From the NCBI GenBank assembly GCA_024734555.1, contig JANPWX010000054.1:8493328-8557327 (forward strand): a stretch of 64,000 nucleotides of DNA. The letters are read 5' to 3'. The DNA comes from Trochalopteron elliotii. Its lineage: Eukaryota; Chordata; Aves; Passeriformes; Leiothrichidae. Below, piece by piece: positions 53,036 to 64,000 of this stretch (positions are counted from its first letter, which is position 1; the number at the start of each line of letters is the position of its first letter). The notes below the pieces were generated by a model, which saw nothing but the letters and a program-made list of their open reading frames with translations, did not search any database and was not told where the DNA came from. Both the position numbers and the translations under genes were made by a program.

Positions 53036-53128
53036 TTCTCAGAAAGCACTATATTCACTTGATTAATCCAAGAATACACATTCTGCATCTTGTTTTGCAA
53101 ACCACACTGCATAACAAGAGGGACCTAT

Positions 53129-53138
53129 CTATAAATAG
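53129..53138. promoter_or_regulatory. MEF2/TATA-like site CTATAAATAG
   Basis: CTATAAATAG fits the MEF2 consensus YTAWWWWTAR exactly and also contains a TATA box (TATAAATA). No transcription start or exon is evident next to it, so this is only a motif match. Confidence 0.25.
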
Positions 53139-53172
53139 GCATATACTATTGAAAATAGACATTGAATGGGGC

Positions 53173-53204
53173 CCTGTGCCCCTAAGAGCCTGTGCCCCTA
53201 AAGA
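53173..53204 (+). repeat. 16-bp tandem duplication
   Basis: CCTGTGCCCCTAAGAG is followed directly by CCTGTGCCCCTAAAGA. The first 13 bases are identical. Small local duplication. Confidence 0.75.
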
Positions 53205-56200
53205 TGTGTCTTTACCTCAACAGAAAATTGTATGATCAGGAAGGAGTTCCAGCCAAGGTGTGGGAATACCTGACATTAACAGGCAGGTTCCTTCCCTGCT
53301 TCTCACAGCCTCATTCTTTAATCTTACATCTTTGAGCAGGTTGTACCAGCAAAGGGGAGAACCACAGCCTTCCACAGAGATAACAGATATATGATATTCT
53401 GCTGAGAAGAGTAGTAAGCAGGAATAGAGTCCAATTACTAGTCAACCTCCTACACTTGAGTATGGAATAATTTCTGTATTTTAAGTAGCAAATGTTTTTG
53501 TTCCCTATTGTTCAGTTCCAAAGCAGTTGCTGTTTTTTGTTTTACCTTTTAAGTACCAAAGATTCCCACAGAAATGTATGGAAGTTGCTAACAATTTGGA
53601 TGGTTAAGAAAGAATGCAGCCCAAACAAAAGCCACCATCCTCTGCAGATTGTTAAACAGCAACTTTTCCCATTACTCACTCATTACTTTCATCCACCCAT
53701 CCTTCTGGGTGAGGAGGGATAAATATAGCACAGCCAGCATTAATTCTGCATCTGGAGACATCACTAGGAAAAGAATATGCACACACATGATGCAAGAGGG
53801 AAGAGCTGAAAGCTGAAAGTTCCAGAGGTCTCCACAAGCAATATTTTGTCTATTAATATAAAGAGATATACATAAACATGAAAACGACAAGAAACAGGTT
53901 TTACATGTCTTGAAAATGTGAGAGAGTGCATGGGAAAGCAAGGTGGTTTAGTTTAATTTCACTCTTCCTGAATGGTGACTTTAGTGTTTTATTCCTTTCT
54001 TCTACTCTCCTTGCATAAAAAAATACTGAGAAATCATTCAAATTCAATAACATGCATAATCACCTTTCCTAGGTAAGATGAAGCAGAAAGAGTGACTAAT
54101 TGTAGATTCTATAGTACCTGCTGGTCCTACAAGATATTTTTGTCCTAGGTTATCCAGGTTCTGTTGTATCTATCACAATTCAGTCAGACAATTTTCAGTT
54201 CTTCAAAAACTAAAAAATCAGCAGTAAGCAAGTGCAAGAACAAAGGAGCCCAGTGCAGGGTAAGGTATTTCCTGCAGAAACTGTAACAAGAAAATGGCAT
54301 TATAGTGAACAGGAAATGCAGGAAAAAAATCCAACTTGTAAGTCAAGGAGTCCTGTGATAATGAGATTAGATTCATTACAACTTTGCCAATAGTATTCCA
54401 CTCCTTTTTTACAAAAACCTGTTTCTAGACCCTTCTCGCTATCCAAGTGGGAAAGTAAAAGGAAAGTAACTGAGCCAAAGTAATGCATCATTCATTGAGA
54501 ACAGAGTGGTCCTCCATAAGTTGTATGTTATGTTTTAGTCTCCATACCATCTGTACAAATAACAAAAAAAAAAAATCTTTTGATAAGCCTTCATTTGGTG
54601 AGAAACACAAAAGGAATAGCAGACTAAAACCAAAGAGATTTCCTGTTTATACTGCAAAGATTATTAGAGACAGACCAGTGCTTAACTTATGGGAAATTCT
54701 TGTCTTAATTTTGGAATCCAACTTTGACTCCATACATATAAAAGTATCCAAAAACATGCTGATATTTGGCCAGTATGCTGGGGACCTTTTCCACAATCAC
54801 AAGAGAATGGTTCAGAGCTTCAGATTACTAAATGTTCCTCTCAAGTAAAGATGAAAGTGGACTGATACAATATAGTAGAAGGTTGGTAACAATATAATTT
54901 AAAGCTTTCCATGGTTATGTTTCCTGCTGGAATCCCACTCAGATGAGTAAAGCTACTGTCAGCTGATAGTGTTGGAAAACATATATGACTAATTAGGAAC
55001 AAACTGTTTTGGTTCAAGCAGAGAAATGTCCACATAACAAAATCAAAACAGAAACAGATACTAGTGGACATATTGACAAAAAAAAGGCAATGATTGAATG
55101 GACATCAAAAATCAAATCACTTCAAAGTCTCCCAGGGTTTGTCTCTGGATCAAAATGGAAATGCCATGAGTTACACCATGACGGTGTAAGATTTCCATTT
55201 CAAAGCTGAAAGTGTAGCAGATTTTAATACTACAAATTGGCCATAACCAAAAAACACCACAGGGTTATGCATTGGGATTTCTATCTAGTAATGATTGTAC
55301 TGGTGAATCTGAGTGACAGAGTGGTTCACATGATTCTGTATGAGTTAGACCACTGTGCTACATTTGGGTCACATGCAGGAGATTCTGTACCGTGGTAAGA
55401 GAAGGCTGGGTGAATTCTGTAATAAAAAGTGAAGGCTAAAAGATCTAGTCACAGATAATGCTGTGGTTTTAAGACTTAGTCACAACATTATTTAAAAAGA
55501 CTTCATATCAAGACATAGAAAAAAGGTTCAGGAAGCTTAAAATATTATTATTCATAAAATTTTTGCAAATTAATTGTTTCTCTCTCTGAGGAGGAAAAAA
55601 AAAAAGCCTACCACAACAACAACTTTGTTGATTTTAATTTGAATAACTCAATTTATGTGGCAGAACCCAGCAAAAAGGGGCCTGTCATAACATATATCAT
55701 TATGGATCAGGACAACAGGACAGCGGGATAAAATATCATTTCTCAAATTGAGTTCATAGAGAAGTAGCAATAACCAACATAAACTACTTTATTCTCAGCC
55801 CAAAACTCTTGAGAAATATGCACATTTAATACTCACAATAAAAGGAAATATCCAGATTAGCCAGCCAAGTTTCTACCATTTTTTCTGAATTTGTCAGTTG
55901 ACTTAGACTTCCCTACTGAAACAAGAAAGAAACAACCATTAGGCTATACTTTATAAGAAGGTTTTGTTTGTAAATAATTTTCAAAGCAATGCTATGCAGT
56001 AAGTAAGAGAACCTGCAAAATTTTACAGTCTGAGAACCACGTGTCAAAGACAGGGTTATGCAGTAGCAGTCATGTGTGGTTATAAGCAGCGTCCATTGGC
56101 TTGTTTAACCTTGTGTCAATTCATTAACTTCCTATTAAAATATTTATTGACATTTCACTAAGATTTTTAGTAATTAAAACTCCTTTTTATTTTCTTGAGG

Positions 56201-57219
56201 ATGTGTTACACAGTCAGGAAAGGTGTCACCTGGCATCCCAGACATGGTACTGAAGCCTTGTAATCTCGAAATGCAGTTTGACTCACACTTCAGACACAGC
56301 AGCCTGGATACAGCACGTGGAGCTTCCTGTGGAAAATCCCAACCTCCTTGGACCTAATAGCTAAATTGGATACTTTTCTCCTCTTTTTTAATCTCACAGT
56401 AAGTGCAAGTCTGACTAAAAAGAAAATTAACTGGAAAAAAACATTAAGCTCTTCACAATGTGGAAAAAAAGAGCTGGTGAAATAACCTCAAAGAGGCATG
56501 ATGAGCATTTCTGCTTATTCCAAATTTTCCATTCTTATAAAAGCATAGCAAGATGTTAAATACAGTTCTTCCCTACTGTTAAGGTGTCATTATGAAAAAA
56601 TACACATGTTACTGAAGCTATAGAACTGTCCATACTGTCAAAAACAGAAAAAAGTTCTAATTTTAAGGTAATCAAAGGTCTAAAAATCTTTTGTTACCTG
56701 GAAAGTTTGAGGGTATCTGTTTTATATCAACATTTAACATCATTCTGTTTAAGCAGAAAAGCTAAGACCAAAGCCTTCATCAACTAAACAGGTAAGTGAG
56801 AAAAAACGGAAGACCTAACAAGTCCACTGATTTTAGATTCTATTTTAAGCTTAATGACCACTTATATATAATGAATATATATATTTTGTCATACTGGCCC
56901 ATAAACTGACATATTGAAAATAATATTTTCAAATTGTTATCTACAAGGAAATTTATTAGCATTCATCTTCTCTTTCTACTGAATGGAAATGCATATTAAT
57001 TCTCTTCTACATTTACCACTTCAAATTGTATTCACTGTAAAGTATATTAATTTGTCTTTCAGTGGCAAGATAAATAAATGTATTTGTAAAAATTGTTCAC
57101 AATGATCACTTCTTGCTGCTATTTATACTAGTCATGTTAAAATATAAGGAAAGTCCTACGTAACCCTTCTAGAATGTCATTCACCTGCAAACTTCATGAC
57201 ATTTTACATATATTAATCA
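53205..57219. other. AT-rich noncoding DNA, no gene recognised
   Basis: Unique AT-rich sequence. A 121-codon plus-strand frame (54483-54848) and other short frames show no recognised domain. No mobile element or RNA gene is visible. Confidence 0.5.
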
Positions 57220-57345
57220 ATTAAGCCCTACTATACCCATCTCAATTAAGCATTAATATCCCAATTTTACAGTTAGTTACACTAAGGATAGCTTGAAAGG
57301 TTGGCTGTCTTGCTAATACCACTCAGGAGTGGGGATAAAACCCAC
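57220..57345 (+). mobile_element. MIR-like SINE relic (possible)
   Basis: The order of words ATATCCCAATTTTACAG, a short variable part, CTTGAAAGGTTGGCTGTCTTGC, CCACTCAGGAGTGG and ATAAAACCCACGA follows the MIR layout (CCCATTTTACAG...GGTTAAGTAACTTGCC...CACACAG...AGTGG...GAACCCA). Diverged; not active. Confidence 0.5.
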
Positions 57346-58453
57346 GAATGATAATCACTTCTCCATGTGTAATTAAAAATGGAAAGTATTTTCCCTCTTG
57401 TAGAATGGAAAGTATAAAAATAAAAGGCAACAGACGAAAGTTTGGCCTCTAACAGGACTTCTGTCTTTTCTTGCGAAACAAACTATTGCTTTACAAATTC
57501 CTGAAGAGAGGTGAATACGTATGATCAAGAGATTTCTACATGAAGTTCCACAAGATGTGGTCCTGTAGATCAAAGCAAAAACAGCAGCCCAGAAGTACAG
57601 CCCATACTAAACTCTCCCCACTCCCCAAGTCAGGGTAACCATCTCACACTGAACAGAACTTCCACTTTGTACCATTTGGAGAGGTTTTTTCTGCTGACTC
57701 ACTTAAAGTAAGTCCAGGCTACTTTATGCTTGTTTTAACAACAAAAATCAATGTATCCAATTAACATAACCATATCTTTGCATATTATATTAATTCTATC
57801 AATTATGCCAGTCTAATGACACTAGAAAAAGGTTTTACTTCAATTTTATGATGTAAAAAATAAAGGTCCTCCTATTTACCCTGCTGCTGAGGTACTATAA
57901 TTACCACTGATTACAAAATGGCAAACCAGTGTTTTTGCAGGTGCACATCCTAAATGTATCCTTTATTTAGCAAGCACAACTGCATAACTTTTCTGTGTGC
58001 TTTTAGTACTAATATCTAGTACTCATAATTTACTGGTTTAAAAGTGCTTTCGTATTAACACCTTGACTTAAAATCCTTTATTGCTTTTAGCTCTCTAACT
58101 TGGTATGGAAACAACTACGGGTTTCTTGGGTTTTTTATCAGACTTCTATGTTGTCTGTGTGAGTTAAAGGGGGAAAAAAAGCTACTTTGCTATATTGTGC
58201 TGCTACCATACCTCTCAAAGGGGTCAGTGACAAATCCTGATCTCTTGGCATTCTGTGTTGTAGATTTTGCACTAAATGAGGCAGGGATGACACAGGGGTG
58301 ATATAATTTAATCTTCATGTTCTATCCTCAAGACTGTCATCATGTCCATGAACTAAATAACAGAACCAAGAGTGCAGAGGCAACCTCTGTTCTGGCACTT
58401 CATTTTTTTCTATGTCCAACCTTGCATGCTTAATGTTCTTTTACTTGAGAGTC
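57346..58453. other. AT-rich noncoding DNA left of the LTR
   Basis: Unique sequence without a recognisable gene. It directly precedes the LTR insertion site. Confidence 0.5.
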
Positions 58454-58459
58454 ACTAAG
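58454..58459 (+). repeat. Left target-site duplication ACTAAG
   Basis: ACTAAG immediately precedes the TG start of the LTR and is identical to the 6 bases following its CA end at 59080-59085. This is the duplicated host target generated by retroviral integration. Confidence 0.9.
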
Positions 58460-58854
58460 TGTGGGAGTGCATTTTTCAATTTTAAGTTTAATTCATAAGT
58501 TAATGTTCTTTTGTAAAATGGTTTGTTCCTTGTACCCTTTCTGTTACCCACTTTTGGTTTATCCCTGTTTTCTCCCTAGTTACAGTTCTATGGTTGGTTC
58601 TGTGTTTTGCCTAAGTTTCCCTGCCAGAGACAGTTAACTGCCCATCACCTGGCAAGTAGCCTCCTGTTCTTGTCCAACATTTTGGGGGTCTCTCCCCACT
58701 TCTGGAAGATTCTGAGAGAGGCATTGAGTGATTGGGCAGGATCCTGATTGTCACCTTCTAATGTTCAGTGTATGGTTGTTTTATATATTTGTTTATGATA
58801 TGAGCCACCTCCCCATTAAACCTTATTGGTCCCCCTCTGTGTTACACCCCCAGT

Positions 58855-58860
58855 TATAAG
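58855..58860 (+). promoter_or_regulatory. LTR TATA box (TATAAG)
   Basis: TATAAG lies 78 bp upstream of the LTR polyadenylation signal, as expected for the U3 promoter of a retroviral LTR. It may still drive transcription rightward. Confidence 0.6.
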
Positions 58861-58932
58861 ATCCCACTCGAGGTTCAGTCGGGGTCTTTGGGCACGCTGA
58901 CACCCGAGGTGAGGACTCCACGCCGGAGTACC

Positions 58933-58938
58933 AATAAA
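58933..58938 (+). terminator. LTR polyadenylation signal (AATAAA)
   Basis: AATAAA followed by a CTCCTGTGACCC segment, in the position of the R-region poly-A signal of the LTR. It could terminate plus-strand transcripts. Confidence 0.65.
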
Positions 58939-59079
58939 CTCCTGTGACCCAGCCATTCTGGAGTCCCCCCTTTTATCCTCCTGCCATCGCCACGCAGGCA
59001 CAGCTGAGCAAAAAGATCCCACTGGAGTGAGTGAGACTGGTGCTGGGCTAGCCGGGCTTGAGAAACAGGCACAGTCGCA

Positions 59080-59085
59080 ACTAAG
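59080..59085 (+). repeat. Right target-site duplication ACTAAG
   Basis: Exact copy of the 6 bases at 58454-58459, directly after the LTR terminal CA. Confidence 0.9.
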
Positions 59086-59920
59086 ATTGACATTTTGAGC
59101 CAGATACTGAAGAGTACCTGTATAATGCCCTTGTATTTCTTCCGTGTAAGAGAAGAAAGCCTCAGCTCCAAGTCCTGTTTATGTGGAATGGGCTGATTTC
59201 CAAGCTGGCTCCACAACAGTTCCTTACCACCTCCAGGCATGGGCCATTCTAGTACTGTGCAGATCTTGTAATCGCTTAATCAATGCTTCATGTCTAACAT
59301 GACCTCTCAGGTGTGCTCTGTAAAAGCAATCTGACTCAGGGTATCAGTTAGTGACAGCTCCCAGCATGCCAGAAACCCATCAGAGGACATCTAGAGGACA
59401 GCCAGAATGCTGTGGTCTGGCAGCCCCAGCTTGTTCAAGAGCAAAATCAGCCTGGCATAAAGGAAAGTCTGGAACACCAGTTTTCTACCCCCTGCAGTCT
59501 GTATCAGACAGAGGTTCCTGAGGCCATGCAGCCACTCATCCACCCAATGCAACAGATCTTTTGATATTCTAGTACCCACACTAAGGACAGGTAACTGGAG
59601 AAATCTGTAGCTGTTAAAGATCTTTTGGGGTTTTTTTCCCGGAGTACTTCATAATATTCCACAAGCAAGCATACATAGGCCTTCTGGGAGGGTATATGGG
59701 CACTACAGACATCCTTATCTTTTTAGTAGGTAGCTTTCAGGGTTTTACCTTCAGGATACTCATCTCCATGGTCAGAAGCAGCCATGCCAAGGTGCCACCA
59801 AGTCACCTCTTCTTTTGTGGTACTGAGAAACTTTTCCTCAGCACCAGCCTGGGCTTCTTCCAGCAAGCCAGATCTCTCAGGTCTCACACCTGTGTGTCCC
59901 TGCAACATCATAGTTTTGTT
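59086..59920 (-). pseudogene. Unidentified sequence, possibly a decayed gene or retroposed fragment
   Basis: Right of the LTR, base composition is more balanced than in the surrounding DNA. The minus strand carries three disjoint open stretches (about 59723-59911, 59391-59579 and 59086-59240) with protein-like composition, such as WVDEWLHGLRNLCLIQ and KKYKGIIQVLFSIWLKM, broken by frame changes and stops. This suggests, but does not prove, a decayed coding sequence or repeat. I do not recognise the family. Part of it (59548-59706) is repeated at 61902-62055. The LTR sits at its left edge and may have inserted into it. Alternatives are an unclassified repeat family or a noncoding RNA exon. Confidence 0.25.
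59548..59706. repeat. Duplicated segment, copy 1
   Basis: The 159-bp segment from TGCAACAGATCTTTTGATAT to GGGCACTAC recurs at 61902-62055 in the same orientation, 2.35 kb away. By eye the copies differ at about seven or eight single bases plus a T/G-run length difference near the centre, giving roughly 93-95% identity. Flanks of the two copies are unrelated. Confidence 0.9.
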
Positions 59921-61901
59921 TAGTCATTGGTTAAAAGTCAGAAGGCTAAAAAATTAAAGGCCACATTACTTTCAGACAGATTTCTACAATTTGGTAGGAG
60001 ACATAAAATGTGTGGCACAGGTCTGATGGCACTAAAGGGACACATGAATATCCAAGGCCTTCCAGATATTGGTGTACCTCACATGAACAGAGAAAATGAA
60101 GCCCAGCACAAGTCTATATGATCCCAGTGCAATACCAAATGAAGTGAAATGCCTGCTAAATCAGCCTTAAACTTTCTGTTAGCAGGAAGGGAATTATTTG
60201 TTCCAGGGGGAAGCCTAAAAGTGATCAATGCATACAAGCAAAGCCTGAGAGCATCCTAAACTGACAGGGTAGGTACAGCCTCTCATAGGCTTGGCACACC
60301 TCAAAGTCATGGGAAAGCTGAAGAAAAGCTTTTTACCAGCTGCCAGTAGTGACAGTTCACCCTCCCCCGGAGCAGTCACACTGGGTTCAGCATCACTGCA
60401 GCCCACAGTGTGCCTGAGCTATGCTCCCTCCTGTCACCCTGAATTTTCCTGCTTTCCAGTGTTTTCAGTTTGTAGTGGAAATTCTCACGCAGCTTCATAT
60501 AAACTATGTAAATAGTTAGAATTTATCTATCTTGTTTACATATTTCTCCTCATAGAGGAGGAATGTAATTAATAGTAATGTTCACCAATAAAATCAAAAA
60601 AACCCAACTTATATAGCCGATCTTTTGCCTTCTAACCAAAATGTATAAAAAATAAAGTCAAAAATTAAAAAAAAGCTTTTTCCTGCTTAACCTTCTGTGT
60701 CTGCCTCGTCCTTTGTGTGCCTAAAATTATCACACCCTCCTTCAATTGAGATGCTTGTTCTCTCCATAAATCTCTATCATTTAAGGATTCCCCACTATAA
60801 GGGTAAACATCAAAGTTCCTCTCCAGCACATTGGCACCTCACAATTCACACACAAGGGTGAGGGGAGGGCTTTTTCTCTTTGTAAGTAAGAAAAATTTGT
60901 TTACTCTTTGACTTGAAGAGAGCAAAAGAGCTGAACTGGTTTTATACACATTTTTATAAATGCAAGACACTTGCAGTGTTTCCAGTATAACAAAAGCACT
61001 CAGGTTGGTTCAGTAATTTGCACAAGTCATTTAAGTTATGCTAGAAATATATTATGACCAAAATGCTGTTATTAGAAAGCAACACCCTGAAAAACACTAA
61101 CCACTGAGAAATTATTTTCTCTACTTTTATAAATTATCCTGGTGTTGTTCCTCATCCATTACTGACAATAATACCTGAGTGACATGCATTATGCATTAAA
61201 TATATTTATGATAATTCAGATCTATTTGTATTAAACAGTGATATCATACATTCACTTAAGATATAAAAATGTTAAAGTTGATAGTGTACATATCGGAATA
61301 TCATAGATTATAGTGGATATCTTCAGGCAATTTTATTTTATATGGAATAGAAAGATGGAAGACTAAGCATTTTTAATCCAAATACTGTGCTCACAGTTGA
61401 CCTAAACTGACAAAAATGAGAACTTCATATCTGAACTTGTCACTTAAAGGTGAAACAAAAATCCTTAGCAGGAAAAGGGCAAAGAATCAAAGTCATCCAT
61501 AGTATATGAGCAGAAGTAAAAAATTCAAGTAATTTTACATTTAGAAGCTAAAACATGGAGGCAGTAAGCACTGGCTACTGTCTAAAAGTCTGTATCAAGC
61601 ATGTTGTCACTCTCCAGCTGTTAAATAACCTGTGAGCTGAATTTGTCAGCATCTCCATTGCAGAAGTCCCATCACACAACTGATATTTTTTGCAGAAACA
61701 ACAGAGAGGATATGAATGAACTGTTCTCTAATTATTCTGGCAAGGCAGGGGAGGACATTCTGCACTTCATTCTCTGGTGTCATAAATTTGATGTCTTTAT
61801 AACTGCTAAATTAATTTTTCTGTACTTCAGGAGCCTGTTTCAGTTCTTAATCTTCTAAGGATGAAATTCACCCTGCCTTTCAAAGTCTTAGGAGTCCCCA
61901 G
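59921..61901. other. Noncoding DNA between the duplicated segments
   Basis: AT-rich, with a somewhat GC-richer part around 60240-60480. No recognisable gene, RNA or classified mobile element. Confidence 0.5.
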
Positions 61902-62055
61902 TGCAACAGATCTTTTGATATTCTAGTGCCCACACTGAGGACAGGTAACTGGAGAACTCTGTAGCTGTTAAAGATCTTTTTTTTTTCCTGAAGTACTTCA
62001 TAATATTCCACAAGCAAGCATACACAGGCCTTCTGGGAGGATACAAGGGCACTAC
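61902..62055. repeat. Duplicated segment, copy 2
   Basis: Second copy of the segment at 59548-59706, same orientation. It contains an uninterrupted T run where copy 1 has TTTTGGGGTTTTTTT. Its flanks do not match those of copy 1, so only this core was duplicated or retained. This fits either a fragment of a dispersed repeat or a small local duplication. Confidence 0.9.
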
Positions 62056-63659
62056 TGATAAACATTTGATCTATCTAGAGACATGCAGCCAAGACTGTGT
62101 AAAAAATACCAAACCATCTTTAGCCCAACACTCCTCCAAGAGGTAGCACTTTTTTTGTGTGTGCATATACTACAAACATAAATATACCCTACCCTGGATT
62201 GGGTATTTTGGTATCCCATGATTATTTACTGTTCACTGTAAAAATGTTACTGCTTTCATTACTCCATAATAAATATATAAATAGAACTACAGACTGCCAC
62301 AGGAAAGAACTGTATTTCCTTTCAACTTTTCTCTCCCTTACACCAGGTTGCTCACCCAGAACTCAGCTGAACTAATCTTGTCCTTTGCTACTGCACATAA
62401 CAGAGATTTTCATGCCACCCTAGTCACAGAAATTTCAAATGTTGGCCAAAAAAATCAAGATCAACTTATGTCCATATCCACAACTGAGCTCCAGTTGTCT
62501 TTATTGCACAAATGATTTTAAGAGCCATATTGAAAGAAGGAGACAGTTCTGGCCAAGAATAGCTTTTACCTTCATGATAAAGAGCCCATTACAGTTCCAC
62601 AGTTGTTTATATGAGTGCCATAATTAGAAATATACCCTTTCAAAAAATCCTGCCTACTTTACATAGTTTTCATGATGAGTAACAAAAAATGGCATCCAGG
62701 TTCTTATTTTGTCTCCTTTGGTTTATGAGTATTACTTACTATTAACAACAACAGATACAAATGGATACTAACAGTCCAGAGAAAGTGAAGCACCTTTTTT
62801 AAGCGGGTTATAATGTTTACTGCTTTTCTTAAATATTATCATTTCGGTTAAACCATTCCTCTTTCTTATTAACATACTTTGATATTAAATATCCACAACA
62901 CCTATGAAGTCATAGCACTTAAATTTGGGAGGTTCCCATTCATATCATGTGGGAATGTGGGAATGCGGGAATGAGACAATGGGTGATTACTGAATAAAAA
63001 GAGCTGCTTACTACTGTGCAATTGTTTTCATATACAAGTAAATGAGAAAATTTCACCTTGCAGCCCACGAGAGAAGGTGCAGGCCCTAACTGAAGTAGCC
63101 ACAATGCCATTATATTGTCTCTGTCTTAGAGCTATTCAACCAAAGAATACTCTTACACAGTGTTAATAAATTACATTTCAAAAATGGTGTTTTGTTAATT
63201 GATTTTCCCTTGTATATTAATGACATTCAAAAAAGACTACCAGTACAATGTAATAACAGCATTTGTACCTTTGTCCTACTAGCATAATTATTCATGATTT
63301 CAAAGTCACAGGTAAAAACATCATATTGTATAAATATAAAGTAAACAATAAGAACACTGACTTCAAATATTACAGAAATACGTGGCAACTACTAATCCAA
63401 AAAAACAAACATCATCATTATATGCATAAGTTGTATTACATCATTTCATGAATTTGAAAATTAGTGGAGGAATAAGAAACCTTGATGATGCATGTTTGCT
63501 TCCAATGACTGAGTAATGCAAAACATAGAAGTTGCAGCAGCACCAGCATATTTAATTCTGACTAGAAATCATGGCATTCAAACAGGAATGAGATGATCCT
63601 CTTGATTTGACTATGCTATTATACAGCAAGTCACACCGCATAATGTCGGAGCCTTTCTA
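62056..63659. other. AT-rich noncoding DNA
   Basis: Unique sequence with one short tandem repeat (62948-62971). No gene is recognised. Confidence 0.5.
62948..62971 (+). repeat. (TGTGGGAA)3 tandem repeat
   Basis: Three 8-bp units, TGTGGGAA, TGTGGGAA and TGCGGGAA, head to tail. The TGGGAA word is an RBPJ (Notch effector) type core (TGGGAA), which makes it mildly interesting, but a slippage repeat is the simpler reading. Confidence 0.75.
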
Positions 63660-63880
63660 CAGGCACTGTAAGATTATGTTCTTGCATTTTTCTGCCATGG
63701 TAATGCACTAAAGCATTTACTGTCTTATCCTGATTACAACCCTTTGAAATGGAAAACTAAATACCAGGACTGTTTCACAGACACACAGCCACAAAATATA
63801 GTTGAACACTGTTAATAGTAGACCTGGAAATGAAACTCAAGTGTCACTAACTCTGTCTAGTCTATGTTCTTCAGTGGCCA
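63660..63880 (+). mobile_element. MIR-like SINE relic
   Basis: The words GGAAAACTAAATACCAGG, TTTCACAGACACACAGCCA, AGTAGACCTGGAAATGAAAC and AACTCTGTCTAGTCTATGTTC follow the MIR layout (GGAAACTGAGG...TCACACAGCTA...AGAGCTGGAATTAGAACC...CCAGTCCAGTGCTCTT). Diverged and inactive. Its presence fits old amniote SINE content. Confidence 0.55.
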
Positions 63881-64000
63881 CAATTTAGGAAGTTTACTTG
63901 AAGAGAATTTACTGTAAGGACTTGTGTCTTTAATCTCTACTTATAACACTTAATGTAGTACATTTATCAGAGCTGGGAGTACCTGAATGAAACTGGTCAG

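Larger units (their letters stand above)
58460..59079 (+). mobile_element. Solo LTR of an endogenous retrovirus (class II/ERVK-like)
   Basis: The 620-bp element begins TGTGGGAGTG and ends CACAGTCGCA, giving the canonical TG...CA ends with imperfect inverted termini. It is flanked by a perfect 6-bp ACTAAG duplication. Internal signals lie in the expected order for a plus-strand LTR: an inverted CCAAT box (ATTGG at 58825-58829), a TATAAG box (58855-58860) and the AATAAA polyadenylation signal (58933-58938). This implies U3 up to about 58885, a short R, and U5 to 59079. No internal gag, pol or env lies on either side and there is no second LTR, so this is a solo LTR left after LTR-LTR recombination. 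A 6-bp duplication is typical of class II (beta/alpha-like) elements. The intact duplication suggests a fairly recent insertion. Confidence 0.92.

Noticed and set aside
58816..59240. Minus-strand frames crossing the LTR
   Set aside because: The left parts lie inside the LTR, antisense to it, and are not a gene; only the part right of 59086 was kept as unidentified sequence.

Overview
The window reads as nuclear DNA from a bird, most likely a passerine. Two things point there. There are two CR1 LINE remnants (8561-8950 and 39478-39776) of the type that dominates avian genomes. There is also a solo class II retroviral LTR (58460-59079) whose style fits avian, especially passerine, ERV families; the order-level call is an inference. 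The DNA is AT-rich with very few CpGs. Open frames are short and scattered on both strands, as expected by chance in AT-rich vertebrate introns or intergenic DNA. I see no operon, rRNA, tRNA, CRISPR array or intact protein-coding gene, and I could not assign any protein-coding exon.

Layout. 1-46144 is mostly unique AT-rich noncoding DNA with A/T-rich simple repeats, two CR1 fragments, one MIR-like SINE relic, and four segments that look like conserved noncoding elements (14220-14700, 29275-29560, 29690-29995, 37100-38035). At 46145-46270 base composition switches abruptly to a dense CpG cluster that runs into an assembly gap of 399 N (46271-46669). This is the clearest sign of a gene: a CpG-island promoter and probable first exon, mostly lost in the gap. 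46670-58453 returns to AT-rich DNA with a (TA)n tract, a G-rich block with quadruplex potential, two more MIR-like relics, and a possible older repeat.

From 58454 to about 62055 lies a young repeat cluster. A 620-bp solo LTR with TG...CA ends is flanked by a perfect 6-bp target-site duplication (ACTAAG). Next to it is unidentified sequence (59086-59920), part of which (59548-59706) recurs at roughly 93-95% identity at 61902-62055. The window ends in unique AT-rich DNA and another MIR-like relic.

There is no set of genes here whose products can be said to work together. The best-supported interpretation is a large noncoding domain around one CpG-island promoter, with possible distal regulatory elements upstream and downstream. 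I found no convincing evidence of a new biological system. The most worthwhile follow-ups are the promoter hidden by the gap, the candidate conserved elements, and the unidentified duplicated sequence beside the LTR.
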